A DNA stretch of 64,000 bases from the NCBI RefSeq assembly GCF_900100315.1, contig NZ_FNFF01000001.1, positions 682,001 to 746,000 of the forward strand. The letters are read 5' to 3'. The stretch is from Streptomyces indicus (GTDB taxonomy: Bacteria; Actinomycetota; Actinomycetes; Streptomycetales; Streptomycetaceae). The position numbers and the translations under genes are program-made. Below, piece by piece: positions 43,168-51,485 of this stretch. The notes beneath the pieces were generated by a model, which saw only the letters and a list, made by a program, of their open reading frames with translations, made no database searches and had not been told where the DNA came from. Each line of letters begins with the position of its first letter. Position 1 is the stretch's first letter.

Positions 43168-43943
43168 TTCAGCCTGCTCGAGGCCAGGATGGACACGAGG
43201 TGCAGGACCGTCTGCAGGAGCGCGATGCCGGCCAGCACGGCGACACCGAGACGCGAGAAGAACAGGTCGCCGCGGGCCGCGTCCACGATCGCGAGGAGCA
43301 GGATCAGGAGCGAGGCCTCGATGCCGAGCACCAGGCGGTGGAACTTCAGGGCGGCCGCGGCCTTGCGGGCCAGGGCCATCCCGGAGGAGCGCAGCTCGCT
43401 GGCCGCCTCCTGGACCACGGGCTTGCCGGCCTGGTGCCGGGCCACGCCGACCAGGTCCGTCTCCGACTTGATGAGGACGGCACCGAGCGCGGCGAGGGTC
43501 CCGAGGAACGCCCACAGCCAGTCGATGCGGCCCTCGCCCCAGAGGTCGGCGGCCCGCAGGCCGAAGCCCACCAGGACGGCGGCGTCGCAGAGGTACGCGG
43601 CGACGCGGTCGAGGTAGACACCGGCGAGCGAGTACTGCTTCTTCCAGCGGGCCAGTTCGCCGTCGACGCAGTCGAACAGCAGGTAGAGCTGCACCATCAC
43701 CACACCGAGCACCGCGCCCCAGATCCCGGGGACGAGCAGGGCAGGTGCGGCGAGGGCGCCGGCGAGGGTCATCACGTAGGTCACCTGGTTCGGGGTGACC
43801 TTCGTGTTCACCAGGTGCCGGTCCACGCGCAGCGAGATCTCGCGCATGTAGAGCCGGCCGGCCCAGTGCTCGCCGCTGCGGCGGTCCTTCACCCCGGCGG
43901 GGTGCACGACCGGGCGCAGCTCAGCTACCGATGGCTTTGACAT
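43164..43943 (-). CDS. CDP-alcohol phosphatidyltransferase-like protein lacking the last Asp
   Basis: A 259-residue membrane protein of the CDP-alcohol phosphatidyltransferase family, which joins a CDP-linked group to an alcohol. The motif DxxDGxxAR(x8)GxxxDxxxD reads D91, D94, G95, A98, R99, G108, D112 and then A116 where the fourth, catalytic Asp is expected. About six hydrophobic segments follow the family pattern. The ATG at 43943 lies within the 3' end of the dehydrogenase gene (23-base overlap). It may be inactive, use another base, or act as a partner of the larger enzyme encoded at 45710. Confidence 0.85.
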   Translation of the reverse strand: MSKPSVAELRPVVHPAGVKDRRSGEHWAGRLYMREISLRVDRHLVNTKVTPNQVTYVMTLAGALAAPALLVPGIWGAVLGVVMVQLYLLFDCVDGELARWKKQYSLAGVYLDRVAAYLCDAAVLVGFGLRAADLWGEGRIDWLWAFLGTLAALGAVLIKSETDLVGVARHQAGKPVVQEAASELRSSGMALARKAAAALKFHRLVLGIEASLLILLLAIVDAARGDLFFSRLGVAVLAGIALLQTVLHLVSILASSRLK

Positions 43944-44988
43944 AGTCGGCGTAGGCGTCCTTGATCTGTTCGGCGTTGTAGTCGAGGTGCTCGAGGATCG
44001 TGTAGCGGCCCGGACGGGTCTGCGGGGCGAAGAGCACCGCGTCCACCAGGTCCTGGTCGCTGTAGCCCATCTCCTCCGCGAGGACCGGAAGGCCGTGGCG
44101 GCGCAGGGTCGCCACCATCTCCTGTGTGGTCTCGTGGTCACCGCGCAGGTACGTGGCGAACGCGCCGCCGAACCCGCACTGCTCGCCGTGCTGCGCGTTG
44201 CGCTTGGGGAAGAGCAGGTCGAAGGCGTGGCAGATCTCGTGGCAGGCGCCCGATGCGGGGCGGGAGTCACCGGCCACGGACATGGCGAGACCGCACATCA
44301 CGAGGGACTCGGCGAGCACGCTCAGGAAGTCGTCGTCGCCGATGCCCCCGGGGTGCCGGAGCACCGCGTGGGCGGCCTGGCGTGCCATCGCGGCGGCCAG
44401 GCCGTCGATCTGCTCGCCGTTGACCTTGTGGGACAGCTCCCAGTCGGCGACGGCGGAGATCTTGCAGATCACGTCGCCGATGCCTGCGCGCACGAAGCGG
44501 GCCGGTGCGTCCCGGATCACGTCGAGGTCGATGACGACACCGATCGGGTTCGGCACACCGTACGAGCCGCGGCCCGCGTCGTTGTCGAGCGTCGCGACCG
44601 GGGAGCACAGGCCGTCGTGCGCGAGGTTGGTGGCCACGGCGACCAGCGGCAGGCCCACTCGGGCCGCCGCGTACTTCGCGCAGTCGACGACCTTGCCGCC
44701 GCCGAGCGAGACCACCGCGTCGTAGCGTCCTGCCTTCTTGATCGAGTCGGCCAGCTTGACGGCGCCGTCGATGGTGCCGTCGGCGTCGTCGAACCAGTCC
44801 GCGCCCGGGAAGGCCGGCGCGAAGCGCTCCTGCAGCATCTTGCCGGAGCCGCCGCTGCTGATCGCGAACGCCAGCTTGCCCGTGGGGGCGATGCGCTGGT
44901 CGGTGAGGATCGTGGCCAGGTCGTCGAGGGCGCCCGCCCGGATGTCGACGACGACCGGGCTGGGCATCAGCCGGGTCAGTACTGGCAC
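43921..44988 (-). CDS. Glycerol-1-phosphate dehydrogenase-like enzyme (EgsA/AraM type)
   Basis: A 355-residue NAD(P)-dependent, metal-containing alcohol dehydrogenase. The nucleotide motif is GGGKVVD (96-102). ATNLAHDGLCSP (119-130) matches the HDG signature of sn-glycerol-1-phosphate dehydrogenases, and H250 (SGACHEICH) with H267 (NAQHGEQ) complete the metal site. Such enzymes reduce dihydroxyacetone phosphate to sn-glycerol 1-phosphate, the archaeal-handed isomer. GTG 44988 has GGGAG five bases upstream and overlaps the nucleotidyltransferase stop by 13 bases; ATG 44967 is the alternative. Other dehydrogenases of this fold act on different substrates, so the activity needs testing. Confidence 0.85.
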   Translation of the reverse strand: MPVLTRLMPSPVVVDIRAGALDDLATILTDQRIAPTGKLAFAISSGGSGKMLQERFAPAFPGADWFDDADGTIDGAVKLADSIKKAGRYDAVVSLGGGKVVDCAKYAAARVGLPLVAVATNLAHDGLCSPVATLDNDAGRGSYGVPNPIGVVIDLDVIRDAPARFVRAGIGDVICKISAVADWELSHKVNGEQIDGLAAAMARQAAHAVLRHPGGIGDDDFLSVLAESLVMCGLAMSVAGDSRPASGACHEICHAFDLLFPKRNAQHGEQCGFGGAFATYLRGDHETTQEMVATLRRHGLPVLAEEMGYSDQDLVDAVLFAPQTRPGRYTILEHLDYNAEQIKDAYADYVKAIGS

Positions 44989-45713
44989 GCGATCTCCCGC
45001 CCCTTGGCCAGGTCGTCGTGGTTGTCGATCTCGACCCACTTCACGTCGCCGATCGGCGCCACGTCGATCTTGAAGCCGCGGTTCACGAGCTCCTGGTAGC
45101 CGTGCTCGTAGAACTGCTGCGGGTCGGCCTCGAAGACCGTCTTGAGGGCGTCGGCCAGCTCGTCGGCGGCCTCGCCCTCGATGAGGGTGACGCCGATGTA
45201 CTCGCCGGAGGCCTCCGCCGGGTCCATCAGCTTGGTGATCTTCGTCATGCCCTTCTCGGCATCGACGACGACCTTCATCTCCTCGTCCGCGAGGGACTTC
45301 ACCGTGTCGATGGCGAGGATGATCTTCTTGCCGTCGCCGCGGGCGGCGAGCAGCGTGTGCTCCACGGAGACCGGGTGCACGGTGTCGCCGTTGGCGAGGA
45401 TCACGTCGTGCTTGATGGCGTCACGGCCGCACCAGAGGGAGTAGGCGTTGTTCCACTCCTCGGCCTTGTCGTTGTCGATCAGCGTGATCTTCAGGCCGTA
45501 CTTCGCCTCGAGCGCCGCCTTGCGCTCGTAGACGGCCTCCTTCTTGTAACCGACGATGATCGCGACCTCGGTGAGCCCGATCTCGGCGAAGTTGCCGAGG
45601 GTCAGGTCGAGGATGGTGGTGTCACCATCGACGGGCACCAGGGCCTTGGGCAGGGTGTCCGTGTAGGGACGCAGACGCCGTCCGGCGCCTGCCGCAAGGA
45701 CGAGGCCGATCAT
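44976..45713 (-). CDS. Nucleotidyltransferase, sugar-1-phosphate / LicC-like
   Basis: A 245-residue NTP-transferase. It starts LVLAAGAGRRLRPYTDTLPK, the nucleotide-binding loop of GlmU/RmlA/LicC enzymes, and has LANGDTVHP with the metal-binding Asp. It transfers a nucleoside monophosphate to a phosphorylated alcohol or sugar. Between a CDP-alcohol phosphatidyltransferase and a glycerol-1-phosphate dehydrogenase, the likely product is a CDP-activated alcohol. The ATG overlaps the preceding stop (ATGA). The base used (CTP or another) is inferred from context only. Confidence 0.88.
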   Translation of the reverse strand: MIGLVLAAGAGRRLRPYTDTLPKALVPVDGDTTILDLTLGNFAEIGLTEVAIIVGYKKEAVYERKAALEAKYGLKITLIDNDKAEEWNNAYSLWCGRDAIKHDVILANGDTVHPVSVEHTLLAARGDGKKIILAIDTVKSLADEEMKVVVDAEKGMTKITKLMDPAEASGEYIGVTLIEGEAADELADALKTVFEADPQQFYEHGYQELVNRGFKIDVAPIGDVKWVEIDNHDDLAKGREIACQY

Positions 45714-47527
45714 GCGGGTTCTCCTTCATCGTGTACGGCGGGTGCGCCTTGTCGGGCGGCGATCACCCAGAAGCGGATGCTCTCGGTGAGCACCACCAGT
45801 GCCACGGCCACGGCGAGAGCCGTGAGCGCGACGGTGAAGTCCTGTGCGGACAGCAGCGCGGCCGCAACCGCGACCAGAAGCGTCCTGCCCTCTTGCCCGC
45901 CGATCGAGCGCACGAGCCAGTGCGGAGGAGCACCGGTGCCTCCGCGGATGCGGTACACCGTGTCGTAGTGATGGTAGGCGACCGCCGCCACCAGCCCGAA
46001 AGCCGCGGGCAAGGCTCCGTTCACATCCGCCTTCGCGGCCAGGACGAGCACGGTGAGGTACTCGCCGGCGCGGAACAGCGGGGGGACGAGCCAGTCGAGG
46101 GGGCCCTTGAGGGGGGCGCTGACGGCGAAGCCGCTGAGCAGCGCGTACATCGCCGCGGAGCCGACCAGTGCCCAGGTGCCGTACTCCGAGACCGCGGCGT
46201 TCAGGACCAGTGCGACGGCGAGCGCTGCGGCCACCGGGGCCTTGTAACCGCCGAGCCGGCGCCCGCGGCCCGGCAGGTCGCCGCCCAGATACGTGGCGAT
46301 CGGTCCGTTGTCGGCCAGGTCCACCAGGGCCCGGGCCGCCCGGTCCGTGCGCTCGGCCTTGCGGGTCAGCGACCGCAGGACGCGTCCCGCCGTCGTGTAG
46401 AGCGCCGCGAACGCGCAGCCGATCAGGAGCACGACCAACGTGATCCGCGGCGTGGTGAGCGCGGTCAGGACGGCGATCAGGGCCCAGCGCTCGCCGATCG
46501 GCAGCACGATCATGCGACGCACCCACACCGTCCAGCCGACGCTGTCGAGTTTGTCGGAGAGGGCGGCCGTGGGGCTGGTGTTGGCGGTGGCGTCGTGGTT
46601 GGCCTCGGTGAACGCGAAGTCCACGACATGCCGGCAGGTCTGCAGGACCATCGCGCCGAGTGCGAGCGCCCATACGTCGTCCCCGCCGCGGGCCGCGCCG
46701 AGGGCCAGGCCCGCGTAGTAGGCGTACTCCTTGGCGCGGTCGAAAGTGGCGTCGAGCCAGGCGCCCATCGTCGAGTACTGCAGCGAGTAGCGGGCGAGCT
46801 GTCCGTCGGTGCAGTCCAGGACGAACGAGAAGATCAGCAGCACACCGGCGGCGACGAAGCCCCAGCGCTCACCGGTGGCGGCGCAGCCGGCCGCGACGAG
46901 CGCGGTGATCAGCGAGGCCGTGGTGACCTGGTTCGGGGTCAGGCCGCGGCGGGCGCACCAGCGGGCGATGTAGCGCGAGTACGGGCTGATGAAGTGGGTG
47001 GTGAAGAAGCCGTCGCGGGACTTCACGGCCGTACGGAGCCGGATCGCCTCTTCGTCGACCGCGGCGACGGCCTGCCGGGCCTCGTTGCGCGCCTGCGGGT
47101 CGGCCGGGACGGTGGCGACGAGAGCGCCGAGGTCGGGGCGGTGCACCTCCGTGCCGTCCGCTTCGAGTGCGGTGGCCACGCGGTCGGCGAGTGCGTCCAC
47201 GCGTACGACGGTGTCGCCGCCCGCACTGACGGCGGCCTGCTCCACGGCACGCGCGAACGCGGCCCGTGCGGAGGGCAGGACGGAGACGGCGCCCGACACG
47301 GCCGAGGCATTGAAGCGCGGGTCGGTCAGCCCGAGGCGCAGGGCGTGCAGGTGGCCGACGAAGCCGCTGTCGACGAGGGCGACGCGCTCATCAGCAGGTA
47401 CGGAGGCCAGCAGGACGGCGGCGTCGGCCGGGGCGGAAGCGGTCCGCACGTCGAAGCCCAGGGCCCGCAGATCGCCTTCGAGCGACGAGCCGGGTACCGG
47501 CGAACCGGTGAGGATGGCGGTCGACAG
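45710..47527 (-). CDS. Two-part CDP-alcohol phosphatidyltransferase with DUF5941 region, probable CTG start
   Basis: A 605-residue protein. Residues 1 to about 165 form a soluble domain (STAILTGSPVPGSSLEGDL at the start), residues about 185-385 are a CDP-alcohol phosphatidyltransferase with the complete motif D238, D241, R246, G255, D259, D263, and the remaining membrane segments match the DUF5941 region. The first ATG/GTG codon in frame is GTG 47449, but coding sequence continues 26 codons upstream to a CTG at 47527 preceded by AAGGAG with nine bases between; an in-frame stop lies three codons before that CTG. The CTG is therefore the likely start. It opens the operon of the exporter locus. 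Confidence 0.85.
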   Translation of the reverse strand: MSTAILTGSPVPGSSLEGDLRALGFDVRTASAPADAAVLLASVPADERVALVDSGFVGHLHALRLGLTDPRFNASAVSGAVSVLPSARAAFARAVEQAAVSAGGDTVVRVDALADRVATALEADGTEVHRPDLGALVATVPADPQARNEARQAVAAVDEEAIRLRTAVKSRDGFFTTHFISPYSRYIARWCARRGLTPNQVTTASLITALVAAGCAATGERWGFVAAGVLLIFSFVLDCTDGQLARYSLQYSTMGAWLDATFDRAKEYAYYAGLALGAARGGDDVWALALGAMVLQTCRHVVDFAFTEANHDATANTSPTAALSDKLDSVGWTVWVRRMIVLPIGERWALIAVLTALTTPRITLVVLLIGCAFAALYTTAGRVLRSLTRKAERTDRAARALVDLADNGPIATYLGGDLPGRGRRLGGYKAPVAAALAVALVLNAAVSEYGTWALVGSAAMYALLSGFAVSAPLKGPLDWLVPPLFRAGEYLTVLVLAAKADVNGALPAAFGLVAAVAYHHYDTVYRIRGGTGAPPHWLVRSIGGQEGRTLLVAVAAALLSAQDFTVALTALAVAVALVVLTESIRFWVIAARQGAPAVHDEGEPA

Positions 47528-47936
47528 ACGAACTCACTCCTTGGGAGGCCGGCGCGCGGCCGGGCGGCGTGCAGGTGGGGACCCCCGGGCCGACGGGGCC
47601 GGGCGGCACGACGGCTGAGGTTATCGGATGAATGGAAGCGGCCGTTCACCGCCCGTTCACGGCCCGATCAAGGCGGCGTGCGGGCGCACGGCCGCCGTGT
47701 TCATCTTCCTTGATGCGGCCCTGAAGTCACAAACCGCGACGGTGGCGGCCAACGCTTCGCGCACCGGCCGCAAGGCTCTGACCTGCACCGCGTTTGCCCA
47801 GGTCAGGGCACATGACAACGGTGTTCAATGCAGCGTTGCCATATACCCCCCACCCGTAGTTCACTGTGATCGCCGGCTCGCTCCACGGGCCCGCGCACCG
47901 CACCTGCGTCCGACGAGAACCAGCGAAGGAGCACCG
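47528..47936. other. Divergent region between the CDP-alcohol operon and the cation exporter
   Basis: No gene is seen in these 409 bases. It must hold both promoters. An inverted repeat, TGACAACG (47813-47820) and CGTTGCCA (47834-47841), 7 of 8 pairs across 13 bases, lies about 95 bases before the cation exporter and could be an operator. Confidence 0.45.
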
Positions 47937-48872
47937 ATGGGAGCCGGGCACGACCACGGGCACACTCACGGCAATTCGGGTGGCACGGCGTCAGCCGCCT
48001 ATACGGGGCGTTTGCGTACCGCTCTGTGCATCACGCTCGGCATCATGGTCGTGCAGATCATCGGCGGCATCGCGGCCAACTCGCTCGCGCTGGTGGCCGA
48101 CGCCGCGCACATGGCGACCGACGCGCTCGGCCTCGGCATGGCGCTGCTCGCGATCCACTTCGCCAACCGCCCCGCGAGCGCGAACCGCACCTTCGGGTTC
48201 GCCCGCGCCGAGATCCTCGCGGCGCTCGCCAACTGTGTGCTGCTGCTCGGGGTCGGCGGCTTCGTCCTCTACGAGGCGGTCGAGCGGTTCTTCACGCCGG
48301 CCGACACGGACGGCGGACTGGCGATCGTCTTCGGTGTGATCGGCCTCGTCGCCAACATGATCTCGCTGTCGCTGCTGATGCGCGGCCAGAAGGAGAGCCT
48401 GAACGTGCGGGGCGCCTTCCTGGAGGTCCTCGCGGACGCCCTCGGCTCCGCCACCGTCATCGTCTCGGCGACGGTCATCCTGCTCACCGGCTGGACCGTC
48501 GCGGACCCGATCGCGTCCATCGTGATCGGCCTGATGATCGTGCCCCGCACCGTCAAACTGCTCCGCGAGACGCTCAACGTGCTCCTCGAAGCGGCGCCCA
48601 AGGGGGTCGACATGGAGGAGGTGCGCGCGCACATGCTGGCCCTGCCCGGCGTCGAGGACGTGCACGACCTGCACGCCTGGACCATCACCTCGGGGATGCC
48701 AGTGCTCTCGGCGCACGTGGTGGTCAGCGCGGAGATGCTCGACTCGATCGGCCACGAGAAGCTCCTGCACGACCTTCAGGGGTGCCTCGGGGACCACTTC
48801 GACGTGGAGCACTGCACCTTCCAGCTGGAGCCGGGCGGGCATGCGGACCACGAGGCGAAGGTGTGCCACTGA
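47937..48872 (+). CDS. Cation diffusion facilitator (CDF) metal exporter
   Basis: A 311-residue CDF exporter with six membrane segments. The N-terminus is His-rich (HDHGHTHG). The second segment has the metal motif HMATD (HxxxD). In the fifth, EVLAD places Glu where most zinc transporters have His, giving an HDED rather than HDHD site. The C-terminal cytoplasmic domain (about 210-300) is present, with VHDLHAWTITSG. It should export zinc or a related divalent cation in exchange for protons. AAGGAG precedes the ATG at 47937. Confidence 0.9.
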   Translation: MGAGHDHGHTHGNSGGTASAAYTGRLRTALCITLGIMVVQIIGGIAANSLALVADAAHMATDALGLGMALLAIHFANRPASANRTFGFARAEILAALANCVLLLGVGGFVLYEAVERFFTPADTDGGLAIVFGVIGLVANMISLSLLMRGQKESLNVRGAFLEVLADALGSATVIVSATVILLTGWTVADPIASIVIGLMIVPRTVKLLRETLNVLLEAAPKGVDMEEVRAHMLALPGVEDVHDLHAWTITSGMPVLSAHVVVSAEMLDSIGHEKLLHDLQGCLGDHFDVEHCTFQLEPGGHADHEAKVCH

Positions 48873-48906
48873 GACACCCCTGCGGGGCGGCGCCGGCGGT
48901 GCGGCG

Positions 48907-49428
48907 TCAGGAGACGGCGCGGCGCACCATCTCGGCGACCCGCTTCTCGACCTCGGGCGTCAGCTCGGTGACGGCGAACGAGGTGGGCCACATCGCGCCG
49001 TCGTCGAGGTTCGCGGTCTGCTCGAAGCCGAGCGTGAGGTAGCGGACCTTGAACTTTGCCGCGGGCGTGATGAAGCACAGCACCTTGCCGTCCTTCGCAT
49101 AGGCCGGCATCCCGTAGTACGTGCGCGGGACGAGGTCCGGGCCGTTCTCCTTGATGATCTCGTGGAGGCGCTCGGCGATGACCCGGTCGGTGCCGGTCAT
49201 CTCCTCGATCTTGCCGCGGACGACGCCCTCGGGATCCGCCTTCTCGGCGGCCTTGAGCTCCTTGGCCCGCTCCCGCATGGCCGCGCGCTCCTCCTCGGAG
49301 AAGCCCTCGTACGACTTCGCGGCCTTCTTGGCGGGCGCCTTCTTGGCGGGTGCCTTCTTCGCAGCCGCCTTCTTTACGGGCGCGGCGGGCGCGGCGGTCT
49401 TGGCTGTGGTCTTCTTCGCGGTGGCCAT
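48907..49428 (-). CDS. DUF1801 protein with Lys/Ala-rich histone-like tail
   Basis: A 173-residue protein. Residues 1 to about 38 are almost entirely Lys, Ala, Pro and Thr, with repeated PAKKA-type units as in actinobacterial HU tails and histone H1, suggesting nucleic-acid binding. Residues about 80-170 form a DUF1801 domain (PRTYYGMPAYAKDGKVLCFI). The charged segment between (SEEERAAMRERAKELKAAEK) is probably a helix. Function unknown. The ATG at 49428 starts leftward, divergent from the GNAT gene, and ends 35 bases from the cation exporter. Confidence 0.85.
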   Translation of the reverse strand: MATAKKTTAKTAAPAAPVKKAAAKKAPAKKAPAKKAAKSYEGFSEEERAAMRERAKELKAAEKADPEGVVRGKIEEMTGTDRVIAERLHEIIKENGPDLVPRTYYGMPAYAKDGKVLCFITPAAKFKVRYLTLGFEQTANLDDGAMWPTSFAVTELTPEVEKRVAEMVRRAVS

Positions 49429-49563
49429 CGGAGTGCCTTTCGCTGCGGGCCGGCGTCTGTGGTTCCAGGCTAGGAACAGGGGCGGGGCGACGGCTTCTTC
49501 AAAACTGCTTGATCATGGGGACATCGACAAGCGCCAGGACAGCGTCAGGACGAGGAGAACGGT

Positions 49564-50085
49564 ATGAGCGAGCGACAGGACTGGATCGTGCGCCCGGAGC
49601 GGCCCGCGGACCGCGAGGCGGTGCACGCGCTCAACGCGGCGGCCTTCGAGACCCCCATGGAGGCCGATCTGGTGGACGCGCTGCGCGCGGACACCGACGC
49701 GTGGATCGAGGGCCTGTCGTACGTGGCCGAGGCCCCGGACGGCGAGCTGGCCGCGTTCGCCTTGATCACGCGGTGCCGCGTGGACGAGGCGCCGGCGCTG
49801 GCGCTCGCTCCGGTGGCGACGCTCCCGAAGTACCAGCGCCAGGGGGCGGGGCAGGCCGTGATCGAGGCCGTGGTCGACGCCGCGCGGGCGCGGGGGCAGG
49901 AGCGCCTGCTGACGGTGCTCGGGCATCCCGAGTACTACCCGCGCTTCGGGTTCACGCGGGCGTCCGGCTTCGGCGTCAGGCCCGGGTTCGAGGTGCCGGA
50001 CGAGGCCATGATGGCGATGGTCTTCGAGGGCGAGGGCCCGGTCCCCTCGGGCACGATCCGGTATCCGGCGGCGTTCGGGGTCTGA
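49564..50085 (+). CDS. GNAT-family N-acetyltransferase
   Basis: A 173-residue acetyltransferase. LPKYQRQGAGQAVIEAVV is the acetyl-CoA-binding motif A, and GHPEYYPRFGFTRASGFGV matches the C-terminal part of the YhbS-type subgroup. GAGGAG with a short spacer precedes the ATG at 49564. The acceptor amine is unknown. Confidence 0.9.
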   Translation: MSERQDWIVRPERPADREAVHALNAAAFETPMEADLVDALRADTDAWIEGLSYVAEAPDGELAAFALITRCRVDEAPALALAPVATLPKYQRQGAGQAVIEAVVDAARARGQERLLTVLGHPEYYPRFGFTRASGFGVRPGFEVPDEAMMAMVFEGEGPVPSGTIRYPAAFGV

Positions 50086-50258
50086 GCGGAGCAACCGTGC
50101 GGGGGTGCGGGGGCGTCAGCCTCCACGGAGGCCCGGCGCCGCGGGGCGGAGCCGCGAGTCGCCGGGGCGGAGCTCCGGAATGAGGCCGACGCGGAGCGCC
50201 GGAGCACGGTGCCCGGCGAACTGCGGCAGACTTGAGGCTTCGACCCGAAAGGACGGTT

Positions 50259-50852
50259 ATGCCGATCACCCCAGCCCCCGCGGCGAACAGTTCCAGGAAC
50301 GGCGCCGCGGAAGCGATCCTGCTCGAACTGGTCGACGAGGACGGCACCACCATCGGCACCGCGGAGAAGCTCTCCGCGCACCAGGCGCCCGGTCAGCTGC
50401 ACCGGGCGTTCTCCGTGTTCCTCTTCGACGAGCGGGGCCGGCTGCTGCTGCAGCGCCGGGCGCTCGGCAAGTACCACTCCCCCGGCGTCTGGTCCAACAC
50501 CTGCTGCGGGCACCCGTATCCGGGCGAGGCCCCCTTCGCCGCGGCGGCCCGGCGGGTCTGGGAGGAGCTGGGTGTCTCGCCCTCGCTGATGGCCGAGGCC
50601 GGCACCGTGCGCTACAACCACCCCGACCCGGACTCGGGCCTGGTGGAGCAGGAGTTCAACCACCTGTTCGTCGGCATGGTGCAGTCCCCGCTGCGTCCGG
50701 ACCCGGACGAGGTCGGCGAGACGGCGTTCGTGACGCCCGAGGAGCTGCTCGTGCGGCATGAGCAGGGTCCGTTCTCCGCCTGGTTCATGACGGTGCTCGA
50801 CGCCGCGCGGCCCGCGATCAGAGAGCTGACGGGTCCAGGCGCCGGCTGGTGA
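50259..50852 (+). CDS. idi: Isopentenyl-diphosphate delta-isomerase, type I
   Basis: A 197-residue Nudix-fold isomerase that interconverts isopentenyl and dimethylallyl diphosphate. The active-site Cys lies in WSNTCCGHPYPGE, the Nudix-like helix is ARRVWEELGV, and EQEFNHLFVG carries the second catalytic Glu. The ATG at 50259 has AAAGGA five bases upstream; an earlier in-frame start at 50232 is less likely. It supports isoprenoid supply, including the hopanoid locus 10 kb away. Its 3' end overlaps the convergent ATPase gene by 35 bases. Confidence 0.95.
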   Translation: MPITPAPAANSSRNGAAEAILLELVDEDGTTIGTAEKLSAHQAPGQLHRAFSVFLFDERGRLLLQRRALGKYHSPGVWSNTCCGHPYPGEAPFAAAARRVWEELGVSPSLMAEAGTVRYNHPDPDSGLVEQEFNHLFVGMVQSPLRPDPDEVGETAFVTPEELLVRHEQGPFSAWFMTVLDAARPAIRELTGPGAGW

Positions 50853-51354
50853 GCAGCGGCTTGAGCGGCAGGGCGGCCCAGATCACCTTGCCGCCGGTCG
50901 CGGTGTGCTCGGCGTCGCAGGCCCCGCCGGCCTCCCGTGTGATCTCGCGTACGAGGAGCAGCCCGCGCCCGCCCGTCTGCCCCTGATCGGCTTCGAGCGC
51001 CTTGGGGCGGTACGGGTGGTTGTCCTCGACGGAGACCCGCACCCACTCGGCGCCCACCGCCACCTCGACGGCGAGCATCGGCGAGAGCAGCGCCGCGTGC
51101 CGTACGACATTGGTGACCAGCTCGGAGACGATCAGGAGCAGGCCCTGCACGGTGTCGTCGGCGGCGGGCACCCCCTGCCGGGCGAGCAGGTCGCGCACCG
51201 CCCTGCGGGCCTGCGGCACGGAGGCGTCCACGGACGGTGCGGTGAATCTCCAGACGCCCTCGTACGGCAGTGGCCCGGCCGCTGGTGGGTCGGGGGGCAC
51301 CCTGCCGTAGTCGCGCATCGTCCGGTCGCCGCCCTCACGCTCGATTGTCACCAC
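50818..51354 (-). CDS. ATP-binding anti-sigma-type regulatory protein
   Basis: A protein of about 178 residues with a single HATPase domain. The N box is IVSELVTNVVRHA and the G box is GGRGLLLVREITREAGG, as in RsbW/SpoIIAB-like serine kinases of Streptomyces. Such proteins bind sigma factors or their antagonists. The start is uncertain: GTG 51354 is used; GTG 51351 and ATG 51318 are alternatives. The gene ends inside the convergent idi gene (35-base overlap). Confidence 0.82.
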   Translation of the reverse strand: MVTIEREGGDRTMRDYGRVPPDPPAAGPLPYEGVWRFTAPSVDASVPQARRAVRDLLARQGVPAADDTVQGLLLIVSELVTNVVRHAALLSPMLAVEVAVGAEWVRVSVEDNHPYRPKALEADQGQTGGRGLLLVREITREAGGACDAEHTATGGKVIWAALPLKPLLTSRRLDPSAL

Positions 51355-51485
51355 GCTTCGAGTTTGGGAAGGTTTTGGTCCGTACCGCATCGCTGACCGG
51401 AACTCGTCGTGTATCGACGGTATTTGATCGAGCGCGTATGACAGCGTCAGTTGTGCGACTGATTGATGTGCTTCTTGTTCTGACT

